Assembly (NCBI GenBank): GCA_045542595.1
Contig: JAZQLI010000004.1
Location: 1 to 64,000 of the forward strand
Direction: 5' to 3'
DNA length: 64,000 nucleotides
Origin: Scatosoma sp045542595
Lineage (GTDB): Bacteria; Bacillota; Clostridia; Christensenellales; Borkfalkiaceae
Under the pieces are notes generated by a model. The model did not search any database. It worked only from the letters and a program-made list of their open reading frames with translations, and was not told where the DNA came from. Positions 16,118 to 25,959 of this stretch are shown here, one piece after another. Made by a program: the position numbers and the translations under genes. Each line of letters opens with the position of its first letter. Position 1 is the first letter of the stretch.

Positions 16118-16495
16118 TTATAAAATATTTTCCAAACGGAAGGTATACGAATGGGGAATGTTTTCGCACATACCCAAAAGCACTTCTATTTTAGGGAGTG
16201 CGTTTTGAAAGTCTTGTACGTATAAACAACCTACGGCGTCGTACAGCTGATAATCCACTTCTTGAATGGACGTATGCGGAATCCATACGTGCAGCGTTCG
16301 TTTTTGTTCTTCCCAAAGCGTTTGTACTGCCGTACCGTCTTCGTACGTGGCTTCGTTTCTTTCCGTTTTATCGTATAACGCCAATAGGGCGTTTTCAAAA
16401 CGGTCGAATACCTGCGTGATATGGTTGGTTTCGTATATGGAAACGCCTAAAATTAAACCGAGTGTTACAACGATACTCGCAATCGTTTTTATCAT
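16118..16495 (-). CDS. DUF4363 family protein
   Basis: The 125-aa protein starts at MIKTIASIVVTLGLILGVSI, an N-terminal membrane anchor, followed by a helical outer domain (VFDRFENALLALYDK, then QTLWEEQKRTLHVWIPH). This is the DUF4363 pattern, and in Clostridia the family commonly sits behind a DUF421 gene, as here: its ATG comes one base after the DUF421 stop. Function is unknown; the pair is often linked to the cell envelope or spores. The longer frame upstream is the tail of the DUF421 gene in another frame. Confidence 0.82.
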   Translation of the reverse strand: MIKTIASIVVTLGLILGVSIYETNHITQVFDRFENALLALYDKTERNEATYEDGTAVQTLWEEQKRTLHVWIPHTSIQEVDYQLYDAVGCLYVQDFQNALPKIEVLLGMCENIPHSYTFRLENIL

Positions 16496-16496
16496 A

Positions 16497-17183
16497 TTAC
16501 CACACCGCCTTTTTCCAAGCCAAATCAATGACTTCGTATTTCTTGCTTTTTATTTGCAAATACACCTTTCCGTTGCCGTCCACCGTCATAACCAGCACTT
16601 TTTTCACGTTTTTACAATTACGCTCGTCAAGCAGCTTTTGATAGTACGCTTTATCGCGCTTTGTACGGGCGATATTATCCACGTCCCATTTGCCTTCGTC
16701 GATAAGAATAATCGGCAACGAAGTTTGTAGCTTTTGATAATTTTGTTTGGGTAAAGCGGAAAAAGTGCCTTCCGATTCGTACAGTGCGTACTCTACCGCG
16801 TCAAGCGCGAAATAGCCTTCTACGCGTAAACTTTCAATTAAATCGGAAACGTCTAAATTGTTTTTTTTCAGTTGCGTATCGTCGATACCGTTTTTATTGA
16901 GAACGATACTCGGTTCACCGCTAATCAACGTTTTTGCCTTGTTGAAATTTAAATCGAGCAGGCAAATAATTTGATGCAGTAGATATACCGTTAAAATGGC
17001 GATAACGCCGTATAATAAAGGAATGGAAGTATCCGACATAGGGATACAGGCAAGGTCGGCAATAATCAAAGTGATAACCAGCTCATAAGGTTGCATTTCC
17101 CCGATTTGCCGTTTGCCCATCAGTCGCATAACCAGTAGCGTAGCGATAAAAATAATAACGACGCGTATAAAAATAAGCCCCAT
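16497..17183 (-). CDS. DUF421 membrane protein (YetF/YdfS-like)
   Basis: The 228-aa product starts at MGLIFIRVVIIFIATLLVMR and has three N-terminal membrane segments with the signature RLMGKRQIGEMQPYELVITL, then a soluble domain with GEPSIVLNKNGIDD, RVEGYFALDAVEYAL and SALPKQNYQ. That is the standard DUF421 (YcaP/YetF/YdfS) layout and length. The longer frame to 17345 would add residues not typical of the family. I saw no clean SD or promoter for this start. It is cotranscribed with the DUF4363 gene. Confidence 0.88.
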   Translation of the reverse strand: MGLIFIRVVIIFIATLLVMRLMGKRQIGEMQPYELVITLIIADLACIPMSDTSIPLLYGVIAILTVYLLHQIICLLDLNFNKAKTLISGEPSIVLNKNGIDDTQLKKNNLDVSDLIESLRVEGYFALDAVEYALYESEGTFSALPKQNYQKLQTSLPIILIDEGKWDVDNIARTKRDKAYYQKLLDERNCKNVKKVLVMTVDGNGKVYLQIKSKKYEVIDLAWKKAVW

Positions 17184-17227
17184 ATTTTCAGTTTGTAAAA
17201 AAAGGTAAAAAATATGCGCGTATACGC

Positions 17228-17256
17228 TTGCTTTTTTGCGCGTATTGCAGTATAAT
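17228..17256 (+). promoter_or_regulatory. SigA promoter of the folT-like gene
   Basis: TTGCTT 17228-17233, 17 bp, TATAAT 17251-17256. RNA would start near 17263, just before the riboswitch. Confidence 0.85.
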
Positions 17257-17265
17257 AATGGTAAC

Positions 17266-17376
17266 ACGTATGAGTAGCCTTTGACGCGTAAAGTGGTGCC
17301 GAACGGGACGTTGTCGGCACACGAAAGGAAACGGAAATTTGTCAACCGTTTTCTGCGGTGTCAAGGCGCGTCCGCT
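17266..17376 (+). promoter_or_regulatory. Tetrahydrofolate (THF) riboswitch aptamer
   Basis: The leader carries the conserved blocks of the folT-type THF riboswitch in order: GAGTAG (17272), GCGTAAAGTG (17286), GGGACG, ACGAAAGG, GCGGTG and CGTCCGCT (17367). A perfect hairpin GTGCCGA/TCGGCAC lies between blocks 2 and 4, and AAACGG/CCGTTT forms another. It precedes a folate-type ECF S-component gene, the usual target of this class. I did not run a covariance model. Confidence 0.8.
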
Positions 17377-17388
17377 ACAAAACAGGGT

Positions 17389-17423
17389 AGGCAGGTATGC
17401 GTTGAATGCGTATATGCTCCACT
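17389..17423 (+). repeat. Dispersed repeat copy 4, as a hairpin
   Basis: AGGCAGGTATGCGTTGAA, an exact core. The following TGCGTATATGCT pairs back on GGCAGGTATGCG (loop TTGAA) with G-U pairs and one mismatch, so this copy could fold as a hairpin. It sits between the aptamer and the expression platform. Confidence 0.75.
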
Positions 17424-17438
17424 CAAATTATTTGCGGA

Positions 17439-17466
17439 CTCTCTTGTAACAAGGGGGTTTTCTTTT
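17439..17466 (+). terminator. Riboswitch terminator overlapping the SD
   Basis: CTCTCTTG, loop TAA, CAAGGGGG, TTTTCTTTT, ending directly at the ATG. The 3' arm contains the SD (AAGGGGG). GCGGAC just upstream (17434-17439) is complementary to GTCCGC at the aptamer's 3' end (17368-17373), giving a possible antiterminator. Confidence 0.75.
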
Positions 17467-18066
17467 ATGGTTTCCACACAAGAAAAAAATAGCTGCGCGT
17501 TTTGGAAACGGCTTTTGTTCTCTCCAACGCTTTTGGGCAAAAATCATAGCCATAAAGTAGCGTATATCGGCGTTCTTACCGCCTTTTGCGTGGTGGCGAA
17601 TATGCTGGAAATAAAGCTTGGCAACGTACAGTTTTCGCTTACCATTTGCATTTCCGCATTCACAGGGCTTATGCTTGGCGGTATTTCCGGTTTTTGCGCC
17701 TGCTTTTTAGGGGATTTGTTCGGCTTTCTCATTCATCCGTTTGGGGAATATTCTCCTTGGATAGGTATTTCCACGGGTTGTATGGCGCTTATCGTAGGTT
17801 GGGCAGTGTACGCTTTGCCAAACGCGAAAAAATTTCTTCGCATCAAGCTGACGGTGGCTTGCGTGTTGATTTTTATCGTTTGCACCGCAGGCATCACTAC
17901 GGTATATCTCAATAAAGTATGGTTTGCAAGTATGTCGTATATCGAGTACTTATCCTTTCGGCTGTTTGCGCAAGGGCAAATTTATAATTCTATAGTAAAC
18001 AGCGTGCTTGTAGTGGTGGGGTTACCGTTTGTGGTAAAGATAAAAGCTTTGCGCATTTTATTATAA
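17467..18066 (+). CDS. folT: Folate-type ECF transporter S component
   Basis: The 199-aa hydrophobic protein resembles the folate family of ECF S components: KVAYIGVLTAFCVVANMLEI, FTGLMLGGISGFCACFLGD, then GFLIHPFGEYSPWIGISTG. It should bind a folate and work with a separate ECF module not found here. The THF riboswitch in its leader supports folate uptake. ATG 17467 follows AAGGGGG at 9 nt; the open frame further upstream runs through the riboswitch and is not coding. The gene ends before a terminator that overlaps the lgt promoter. Confidence 0.82.
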   Translation: MVSTQEKNSCAFWKRLLFSPTLLGKNHSHKVAYIGVLTAFCVVANMLEIKLGNVQFSLTICISAFTGLMLGGISGFCACFLGDLFGFLIHPFGEYSPWIGISTGCMALIVGWAVYALPNAKKFLRIKLTVACVLIFIVCTAGITTVYLNKVWFASMSYIEYLSFRLFAQGQIYNSIVNSVLVVVGLPFVVKIKALRILL

Positions 18067-18108
18067 GCTTATAATAAAAAACGTGTAAAATCAATGTGAA
18101 ATGTTGAA

Positions 18109-18140
18109 AAAATCGTCGGCAACTGTTGACGATTTTTTTT
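18109..18140 (+). terminator. Terminator after folT
   Basis: AAATCGTC pairs with GACGATTT around CAAC/GTTG, then a long T run. Confidence 0.75.
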
Positions 18141-18154
18141 TGTTGTGTTATAAT
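18126..18154 (+). promoter_or_regulatory. SigA promoter of lgt
   Basis: TTGACG 18126-18131, 17 bp, TATAAT 18149-18154. The -35 box is inside the folT terminator. Confidence 0.85.
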
Positions 18155-18201
18155 ACTCTCGTGGCAGTATGCCTATACGTTGATTTTTAGGAGAAAAAAC
18201 A

Positions 18202-19244
<1,043 letters not shown>

Positions 19245-19248
<4 letters not shown>

Positions 19249-20699
19249 GAAATTTAACCCTTTTAACCGATTTATATCAACTGACGATGGGTTACGGCTT
19301 TTACCGTCAAAATAAGCACGAAGAAGAAGTGGTATTCGATTTGTTTTTCCGTAAAAACGCATTGATTACCTATTCGTTGTTCGCAGGGCTTGAACAAGCG
19401 ATGGACTATTTACTGAACTGGCGTTTTGACGACGAAGATATCGAATATTTACGTTCGCTTAATCTGTTCGACGAAGGCTTTTTAAGCTATTTGAAAAATA
19501 TGAAATTCACGGGCGACGTGTACGCTGTGCGCGAAGGCGAGCCGGTATTCCCGGGAGAACCGATACTCACGGTGAAAGCACCGCTTATCCAAGCGCAATT
19601 TGCCGAAACGGCGTTACTTAATATCATCAATCACCAAACGTTGATTGCCACCAAGTCTTCTAAAATTTGTCGCGCAACGGCAGGTAAGGGGATTGTAATG
19701 GAATTCGGTTTGCGCCGTGCGCAAGGCCCTGACGCAGGTATCAACGGCGCGCGCGCTGCTATTATCGGCGGTTGCTCGTGTACGTCCAACGTACTTGCAG
19801 GACAAAAATTCAACGTACCCGTTGCAGGAACGATGGCGCATAGCTGGGTAATGGATTATCCCACGGAATACGAAGCGTTTAAAGCCTACGCCGAAGCGTA
19901 CCCTGACAACTGTATGTTGCTTGTGGATACCTATGATACGCTCCGTAGCGGTGTTCCCAACGCTATAAAGGTTTTTGGGGAATTACGAGCGGCAGGTTAT
20001 ACGCCTAAGGGTATCCGTTTAGACAGTGGCGACTTGGCATATTTATCCAAAAAAGCCCGTCAAATGATGGACGAAGCAGGATTCCCCGAAGCAAAAATTT
20101 GCGTTTCGGGCGATTTGGACGAACGCTCTATCAACTCCCTTATCCAACAGGGCGCAAAAATCGATTCTTGGGGAGTGGGGACGAAACTCATTACGTCGGA
20201 AGATTTGCCTGCACTCGGCGGCGTGTATAAATTGGCGGCGGTGATTGAGAAGGACGGCACGATGACTCCGAAAATTAAGCTTTCGGATAACACGGCGAAA
20301 ATTACCAACCCGTCGTTTAAAAAATTGTATCGCTTGTACGATAGAGAAAACGGAATGGCGATTGCCGACCTCATTACGACGCGCGACGAAGAAGTGGACG
20401 ATACGCAGCCCCTGACTATTTTCCACCCCGTAGAAACGTGGAAAACGCACGAAGTAGAAAACTTCCGCGTCGAAGAATTGCAACATACCATTGTGAAAAA
20501 CGGAAAACTCGTTTATAAATTTCCTACGCTTATGGAAATTCAAGCGTTTTCCAAAGCGGAACTGGAAAAATTCTGGGAAGAATATTTGCGTTTGGATATG
20601 CCGCAGCTTTATAAAGTGGACCTTTCCAACAAGTTGCATACTTTGAAAATAGGTATGATAGACGGCATTCGTCAAAACGCAAAAAAAGGAAAGAAGTAA
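19245..20699 (+). CDS. pncB: Nicotinate phosphoribosyltransferase
   Basis: The 484-aa enzyme makes nicotinate mononucleotide from nicotinate and PRPP with ATP hydrolysis, the first step of NAD salvage. Family motifs are present: LLTDLYQLTMGYGFY at the N-terminus, EFGLRRAQGPDAG, AGTMAHSWVM and GIRLDSGDLAYLSKKAR. Its ATG overlaps the lgt stop (ATGA), so translation is coupled. NAD synthetase, a later step of the pathway, is at 32962. Confidence 0.95.
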
Positions 20700-20700
20700 T

Positions 20701-21354
20701 ATGTCGAAAAATACGTTGTTAAAACAAAACGACGGGGGCAGGTATTCGCTGAAAGGCTCGGTTTTGTGGGGAATTTTACTCTTTTTGATTTTGGTATTTA
20801 TAGACCAAATAACAAAATTTCTCGCGGTGGCGTATTTCGGGGACGACCGTTTTACCAAGATAGAAATTATCCCCAACCTTATCTACGTTTGTTTGAGTTA
20901 TAACCCCGGTATTGCGTTTAGTATGTTTGGGCAATCGGAAGGTTGGGTAAAAGGCTTTATCACCATTGTAACGGCGGCGCTTATGCTGGGGCTTACCGTA
21001 TTCTATTTTTGCTTGGATAAACGCCGCGCGTGGCTTAGAAACGCGCTTGTGTTCATTATCGCAGGCGGAGTGGGCAATCTTATCGACCGATTATACTATC
21101 AAATTTGGATTCCCTCTTCGTACGGCGTACGAGATATGGTCGATTTAAGCGCATTCGGATTCGGAATTTGTAACTTTGCCGATTTCTTTATCGTGGGCGG
21201 TGCGATAGCGTTGGGCTTGGCTTTGCTGTTTTTCGATTCGGAAGCGTTGAAACCGCTTGGAAAATACAAGGCGCTTGCCAAAGAAGTGCAGGAAAAGGAA
21301 GAAAAAAAGCAGGCGGCAAAACAGGCCGCGAAAGCGGATAAGGGCGGTAACTAA
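20701..21354 (+). CDS. lspA: Lipoprotein signal peptidase (signal peptidase II)
   Basis: LspA cleaves the signal peptide of lipidated prolipoproteins. The 217-aa protein has four membrane segments and both catalytic aspartates: D129 in GGVGNLIDR and D161 in FADFFIV. It is longer than the usual 150-170 aa, with a hydrophilic N-terminal extension and a Lys/Ala-rich tail (EKKQAAKQAAKADKGG). The extension contains a dispersed-repeat-like sequence read as GGRYSLKG. It starts one base after the pncB stop and overlaps the next gene by one base. Confidence 0.94.
   Translation: MSKNTLLKQNDGGRYSLKGSVLWGILLFLILVFIDQITKFLAVAYFGDDRFTKIEIIPNLIYVCLSYNPGIAFSMFGQSEGWVKGFITIVTAALMLGLTVFYFCLDKRRAWLRNALVFIIAGGVGNLIDRLYYQIWIPSSYGVRDMVDLSAFGFGICNFADFFIVGGAIALGLALLFFDSEALKPLGKYKALAKEVQEKEEKKQAAKQAAKADKGGN
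20736..20753 (+). repeat. Dispersed repeat copy 5, diverged (in lspA)
   Basis: GGGCAGGTATTCGCTGAA, two mismatches to the core, in frame near the lspA N-terminus. Confidence 0.5.
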
Positions 21355-22307
21355 TGGATAAACGCTTTTTCGTTGCCGAAACGCCCTATAAACGGTTGGA
21401 TTTGTTTTTGAGTGAGCAAATGGAAGACTGTACGCGCTCTCGCTTAAAAAAACTCATTGAAGACGGCTGTGTGTCGCTCAACGGTAAAACGGTAGTAAAG
21501 GCAGGTGCGGAAGTCAAAACGGGCGATAGTGTGCAAATTACCGTTCCCGACGCCGTAGAATACGCGGTGCAAGCGGAAAACATTCCGCTGGATATCGTCT
21601 ATCAGGACGCGGATTTTGCGGTAGTCAATAAACCCAAGGGTATGACGGTGCATATAGGCAACGGAGTTGTAAACGGCACACTCGTCAACGCGCTGTTGTA
21701 TCATTTGGATAGTTTAAGCGGTATCGGCGGCGTACTGCGCCCGGGTATCGTGCACCGTATCGACAAGGACACGACGGGGCTGCTCGTCGTTGCCAAAAAC
21801 GATAAAGCGCACGCTTCTCTCGCTGCGCAAATTGCCTGTAAAACTTGTAAACGTACGTATTACGCGCTGCTGGAAGGGAGTGTAAAAGAAGATAGCGGAA
21901 CGATTACGACGGATATCGGCAGACACCCTACCGATAGGTTGAAAATGGCGGTGTTGCCAAGCGGTAAAGGAAAAATTGCCGTTACCGATTTTACAGTGAT
22001 TGCGCGCTTTGGTACGGATTTTACCCTTTGTCAATTCCGCTTGCAAACGGGGCGCACTCATCAAATCCGCGTGCACGCTAAGCATATGGGGCATCCCGTA
22101 GCAGGCGACCCCGTGTACGGATTTAAAAAGCAAAAGATAGCGGCAAACGGACAACTGTTACACGCGCAAAAATTGCAGTTAACGCACCCAACGACGGGCG
22201 AAGAGATGACGTTCACCGCACCCCTGCCCCCGTCGTTTGCGGAAATTTTACAAAAGCTTTGCAAACGCTTTTTCGTAGAAGAAAATATTTTACAAGGACT
22301 TATTTAA
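21354..22307 (+). CDS. RluA-family pseudouridine synthase (RluD-like)
   Basis: The 317-aa protein has an N-terminal S4 RNA-binding domain (KRLDLFLSEQM to GDSVQITVP, residues ~10-75) and an RluA catalytic domain with the active-site Asp in HRIDKDTTGLLVVAKND. FRLQTGRTHQIRVH and HPVAGDPVYG are the other family motifs. It isomerises uridines in rRNA; RluD-type target sites are likely but not proven. The lspA-rluD order is common in Firmicutes. ATG overlaps the lspA stop (TAATG). Confidence 0.93.
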   Translation: MDKRFFVAETPYKRLDLFLSEQMEDCTRSRLKKLIEDGCVSLNGKTVVKAGAEVKTGDSVQITVPDAVEYAVQAENIPLDIVYQDADFAVVNKPKGMTVHIGNGVVNGTLVNALLYHLDSLSGIGGVLRPGIVHRIDKDTTGLLVVAKNDKAHASLAAQIACKTCKRTYYALLEGSVKEDSGTITTDIGRHPTDRLKMAVLPSGKGKIAVTDFTVIARFGTDFTLCQFRLQTGRTHQIRVHAKHMGHPVAGDPVYGFKKQKIAANGQLLHAQKLQLTHPTTGEEMTFTAPLPPSFAEILQKLCKRFFVEENILQGLI

Positions 22308-22308
22308 T

Positions 22309-23628
22309 ATGTTAAAAATCACGAAGGTAAAACGCGGAAGCTTAGCCAAAGAGCTGGGTTTGGAAGTCGGGGACGAGATTGTCGCACTCGACGGTTTTCC
22401 TTGCGTGGACGAGCTCGACTATTTATACTATCTGGACGCTGCCGCCTTTTCGCTTACCGTACGCGACCACCGCAGCGGCGAAGAAGCAACGGTGGAAGTG
22501 GAAAAGGAAGAAGGGGAAGATTTAGGCTTAGAATTTGAAAAAAACGGCGCGATAAAAACTTGTCATAACCGTTGTGTATTTTGTTTTGTAGACCAAATGC
22601 CGCAAGGTATGCGCGAAAGCCTGTACCTCAAAGACGACGATTATACTATGAGTTTTTCCTGCGGTAATTTCGTTACGCTAACCAACGTAACGGACGAAGA
22701 TATCGCTCGGGTTATCCGTTTAAAGCTTTCGCCGCTGTACGTTTCAGTGCATACTATGAACGGTAAATTGCGTGAAAAGCTGATGCGCAACCGTTTTGCA
22801 GGAAAAATAACAGAGCAAATCGACGCGCTTGTAAAGGGCGGTATCACGCTCCATTGCCAAGCGGTTATCGTGCCGAACGAAAACGACGGGGAAGAGCTGG
22901 CGTATACCGCAAGGGAATTGTTTAAATATTACCCTGCGGTAAAAGACTTGGCTTGCGTGCCCACCGGCATTACTCGTTACCGCGACGGATTAACGCACAT
23001 TCCCGATATCGACGGGGAGTATAGCAGGAAGCTGTTGCGTTTGGTGGACGAATTGAATGAAGAATTCGGCGTCAATTTCCTTTTGCCCGCCGACGAATAT
23101 TTCGTGAAAGCAGAATTACCCTTAAAAGACGAAGCGTTCTACGGCGATTTCGAGCAGGTGGAAAACGGCGTGGGGCTTAGCCGTAAGTTTTTAACGGAAG
23201 CAGCGTTGGCGCTTTCCGCACTGGGGAAAAATTACACTTTGAAAAAGCCGAAAAAAAGCTTGCTCATCAGTGGCGTAAGCGCGGCGAAAATTTGTAGTAC
23301 GTTGATGGAAGAATGTAACCGCTCGATAGTCGGTTTACAGGCGGAAATATTAGCCGTTGAAAACGAATTTTTCGGAAAGACGGTTACGTGTACGGGCCTG
23401 CTCACGGGACAGGATATCGCGGCGACGATTATTGCGTACCGCGCCAACGGCGGCACGTTTGACGAAATTGTATTGCCGGGGAACACGATGAAAGAATTTG
23501 AAGACGTATTCCTTTGCGGAATGACGTTGGACGGACTTAAACAAAAAACGGGCGTACAAAATATACGCGTCAACCGCGACGGCGGCTACGGTTTGATAGC
23601 AGTGCTCAGCGAAAAGAAAGGAAAGTAA
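22309..23628 (+). CDS. DUF512 protein with PDZ and radical-SAM-like core
   Basis: The 439-aa protein has an N-terminal PDZ-like domain (residues ~1-60: RGSLAKELGLEVGDEIVALDG), then a Cys cluster CHNRCVFCFVDQMPQGMRE and DDYTMSF, typical of the DUF512 family, which is thought to bind an Fe-S cluster in a radical-SAM-like fold. The C-terminal DUF512 domain contains LLTGQDIAATI and VLPGNTMKEFEDVFL. Its reaction is unknown. In many Firmicutes it lies just upstream of der, as here with one gene between. SD AAGGA. Confidence 0.9.
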   Translation: MLKITKVKRGSLAKELGLEVGDEIVALDGFPCVDELDYLYYLDAAAFSLTVRDHRSGEEATVEVEKEEGEDLGLEFEKNGAIKTCHNRCVFCFVDQMPQGMRESLYLKDDDYTMSFSCGNFVTLTNVTDEDIARVIRLKLSPLYVSVHTMNGKLREKLMRNRFAGKITEQIDALVKGGITLHCQAVIVPNENDGEELAYTARELFKYYPAVKDLACVPTGITRYRDGLTHIPDIDGEYSRKLLRLVDELNEEFGVNFLLPADEYFVKAELPLKDEAFYGDFEQVENGVGLSRKFLTEAALALSALGKNYTLKKPKKSLLISGVSAAKICSTLMEECNRSIVGLQAEILAVENEFFGKTVTCTGLLTGQDIAATIIAYRANGGTFDEIVLPGNTMKEFEDVFLCGMTLDGLKQKTGVQNIRVNRDGGYGLIAVLSEKKGK

Positions 23629-23629
23629 A

Positions 23630-24430
23630 ATGAAAGCAAATTTTCATATGCACACGGTATTTAGCGACGGAAAAAACACACCCGAAGAAACGGTGTTATA
23701 CGCCATTGAAAACGGAATGGTATCGCTTGGGTTTTCCGACCACGCTTTGACGGAGCACGATACGCGTTATTGCCTGCAAGACGTATCGGGATATATACGG
23801 GAAATAAAACGTTTAAAGCAAAAATATGCGGATAAAATTCAAATCTATTTAGGCGTAGAAGAAGACGGTACGCAGCTTGTCAACCGTAGCGATTTCGATT
23901 ATATTATCGGCTCGTTGCATTATATCGAGTTTGCAGGGAAGTATTATTCTTTAGATTCGAATTACGAGTATTTTTCAGAATGTTTAAAACTCTTTAATGG
24001 CGACGCGTATGCCTTGGCGGAAGCGTATTATACACAATTTTGTGCGTATTTGCAGGCGCGCCAACCCGATTTAGTAGGGCATTTCGACCTTGTTTGTAAG
24101 TTCGACGAAACCGAAAAGGGCAAATATTTGCACGACGAACGCTACTGGGCTTTGGCGGAAGAAAGCGTAAAAAAAGTGCTTGAAACGGGTTGTATTTTCG
24201 AAGTGAATACGGGGCTTATGTCAAGGGGCTACCGCACTTCCCCTTGCCCACACGAACGGTTGTTAAAACTCATTGCGCAAAACGGTGGGAAGGTTGCACT
24301 CTCGTCTGATGCCCATCAAGCGGACAACGTATGCGCACGGTTTACGGAAACGGAGCAATTACTGAAAAACGTCGGGTTTGACGGCGTGTATTTCTTATAC
24401 GACGGAAAATGGCAAAAACGAAAGTTATAA
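23630..24430 (+). CDS. PHP-domain histidinol-phosphatase-like protein
   Basis: The 266-aa PHP domain protein has metal-ligand motifs in order: MHTVFSDGKNTPEE, GFSDHALTEHD, YLGVEEDG, GSLHYIE, VGHFDLVCKF and SSDAHQ. The family includes HisJ-type histidinol phosphatases that finish histidinol formation, but related PHP enzymes have other phosphoester substrates. No his genes are nearby, so the role is uncertain. It starts after AAAGGA, 2 bp from the previous stop. Confidence 0.85.
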   Translation: MKANFHMHTVFSDGKNTPEETVLYAIENGMVSLGFSDHALTEHDTRYCLQDVSGYIREIKRLKQKYADKIQIYLGVEEDGTQLVNRSDFDYIIGSLHYIEFAGKYYSLDSNYEYFSECLKLFNGDAYALAEAYYTQFCAYLQARQPDLVGHFDLVCKFDETEKGKYLHDERYWALAEESVKKVLETGCIFEVNTGLMSRGYRTSPCPHERLLKLIAQNGGKVALSSDAHQADNVCARFTETEQLLKNVGFDGVYFLYDGKWQKRKL

Positions 24431-24472
24431 AAACGCAACCAATATAACGTAGAAAAGTGGAGAACAAGAATT

Positions 24473-25786
24473 ATGGCAAATCCTTTAATCGCTTTGGTAG
24501 GGCGTCCCAACGTAGGGAAAAGCACCTTTTTTAATAAAGTAGCAGGTAGAAAAATATCCATCACGGAAGACAGACCGGGGGTTACGCGTGATAGACTCTA
24601 TGCCGACGCGGAATGGCGTTCTAAGCATTTCACGATGGTGGACACGGGCGGTTTAGAACTCAAATCGGAAGACGTAATGTGGCGCGAAATCGCGAAACAA
24701 GCGGACGTGGCTATCGACACGGCGGACGTTATTTTATTCTTTACCGACGGTCGCGACGGCTTACACCCGTCCGATTACGACGTAGCGGATATTTTACGCC
24801 GCAGTAAAAAACCCGTTATCCTCGTCGTCAATAAAATAGATAACTATTCTCCCGAGCAGATATTCGAATTTTATTCGCTGGGCTTGGGCGAGCCGTTTGC
24901 CGTTTCCGCCGAACACGGGCAGGGTATAGGCGACGTACTCGACGAAGCAATTACCTATTTTCCCGACGGCACGCAAGAACCCGTTCCGTCGCTCAAAATT
25001 GCGGTGGTGGGGAAACCGAATGCGGGAAAATCGAGCCTTGTCAATCGGCTGTTGGGCAGTGAAAGAAGTATTGTAACGCCTATGGCAGGTACGACGCGCG
25101 ACGCTATCGATACCTTGTTTTATCGCGGAGAAAAGGCGTATACCATTATCGATACGGCAGGTATTCGCAAAAAAAGAAGCGTAGAAGATGACGTGGAATA
25201 TTACTCTAATATGCGCGCATTCGACGCGGTGCGCCGTAGCGACGTGTGTATGCTTGTGGTGGATAGCGTGGAAGGACTTACCGAACAGGACGTAAAAATT
25301 ATCGGGTACGTACACGAACAGGGGAAACCGTCCGTTATCGTTATGAATAAGTGGGATTTGGTGGAAAAGGATACGCATACCGTCAATCGTTTTGAAGAAA
25401 AACTCAAAGAAGATTTGAAGTTTATGGACTATTACAAATCGGTATATATTTCCGCAAAGACGGGGCAACGAGTAGAGAAATTGTTGGCGGCGGCGGAAGA
25501 AGTGTATGCGCACGCGTCTTTCCGTGTGCCTACGGGAGAACTTAACGATTTGATAGGCGATGCAGTGCGCTTGCAAGAACCGCCCTCCTATCTGGGTAGA
25601 AGAATGCGCGTGTTTTTCTCGTCGCAAGTATCCGTTTGTCCACCTACGTTTGTGTTATTTGTCAACGACGAACGTCTTTTACACTTTTCTTATCAACGGT
25701 ATTTGGAAAACACCATTCGCCGCGCCTACGATTTTTCGGGAACGCCGATAAGGGTTACGGTGCGCGAGAAAAAAGACGAAGAGTAA
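24473..25786 (+). CDS. der: Ribosome biogenesis GTPase Der
   Basis: Der (EngA) has two tandem GTPase domains and a KH-like C-terminus and is needed for 50S assembly. Both G domains are intact in the 437-aa protein: GRPNVGKSTFFN, DTGGL and NKID in the first; GKPNAGKSSLVN, DTAGIRKK and NKWD in the second. The C-terminal KH-like domain includes PPTFVLFVND and HFSYQRYLEN. Confidence 0.97.
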   Translation: MANPLIALVGRPNVGKSTFFNKVAGRKISITEDRPGVTRDRLYADAEWRSKHFTMVDTGGLELKSEDVMWREIAKQADVAIDTADVILFFTDGRDGLHPSDYDVADILRRSKKPVILVVNKIDNYSPEQIFEFYSLGLGEPFAVSAEHGQGIGDVLDEAITYFPDGTQEPVPSLKIAVVGKPNAGKSSLVNRLLGSERSIVTPMAGTTRDAIDTLFYRGEKAYTIIDTAGIRKKRSVEDDVEYYSNMRAFDAVRRSDVCMLVVDSVEGLTEQDVKIIGYVHEQGKPSVIVMNKWDLVEKDTHTVNRFEEKLKEDLKFMDYYKSVYISAKTGQRVEKLLAAAEEVYAHASFRVPTGELNDLIGDAVRLQEPPSYLGRRMRVFFSSQVSVCPPTFVLFVNDERLLHFSYQRYLENTIRRAYDFSGTPIRVTVREKKDEE

Positions 25787-25959
25787 AACGCTTTATATAC
25801 TTCGCAATACGGCGTTGAAACAAATTATTTCTTGCTTACGTACGTCTATGTACGCGCGCGGCGAAAAAATTTATTTCGCCTTGTCTTGCTCGTATCTAAA
25901 CCGTTTTACTTCGCTACTATTTGGCTTGGGATATACACCCAAGCAATTAAAGGAGTTTT
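25787..25959. other. der-plsY spacer with two hairpins
   Basis: No gene is seen. GGCGAAA/TTTCGCC forms a hairpin near 25860-25882, and GCTTGGG (25924) pairs with CCCAAGC (25938) just upstream of the plsY SD; either could affect plsY expression. Confidence 0.4.

Noticed and set aside
17281..17466. N-terminal extension of the folT gene in the open frame from 17281
   Set aside because: The stretch is the THF riboswitch and its terminator; the SD lies directly before ATG 17467.
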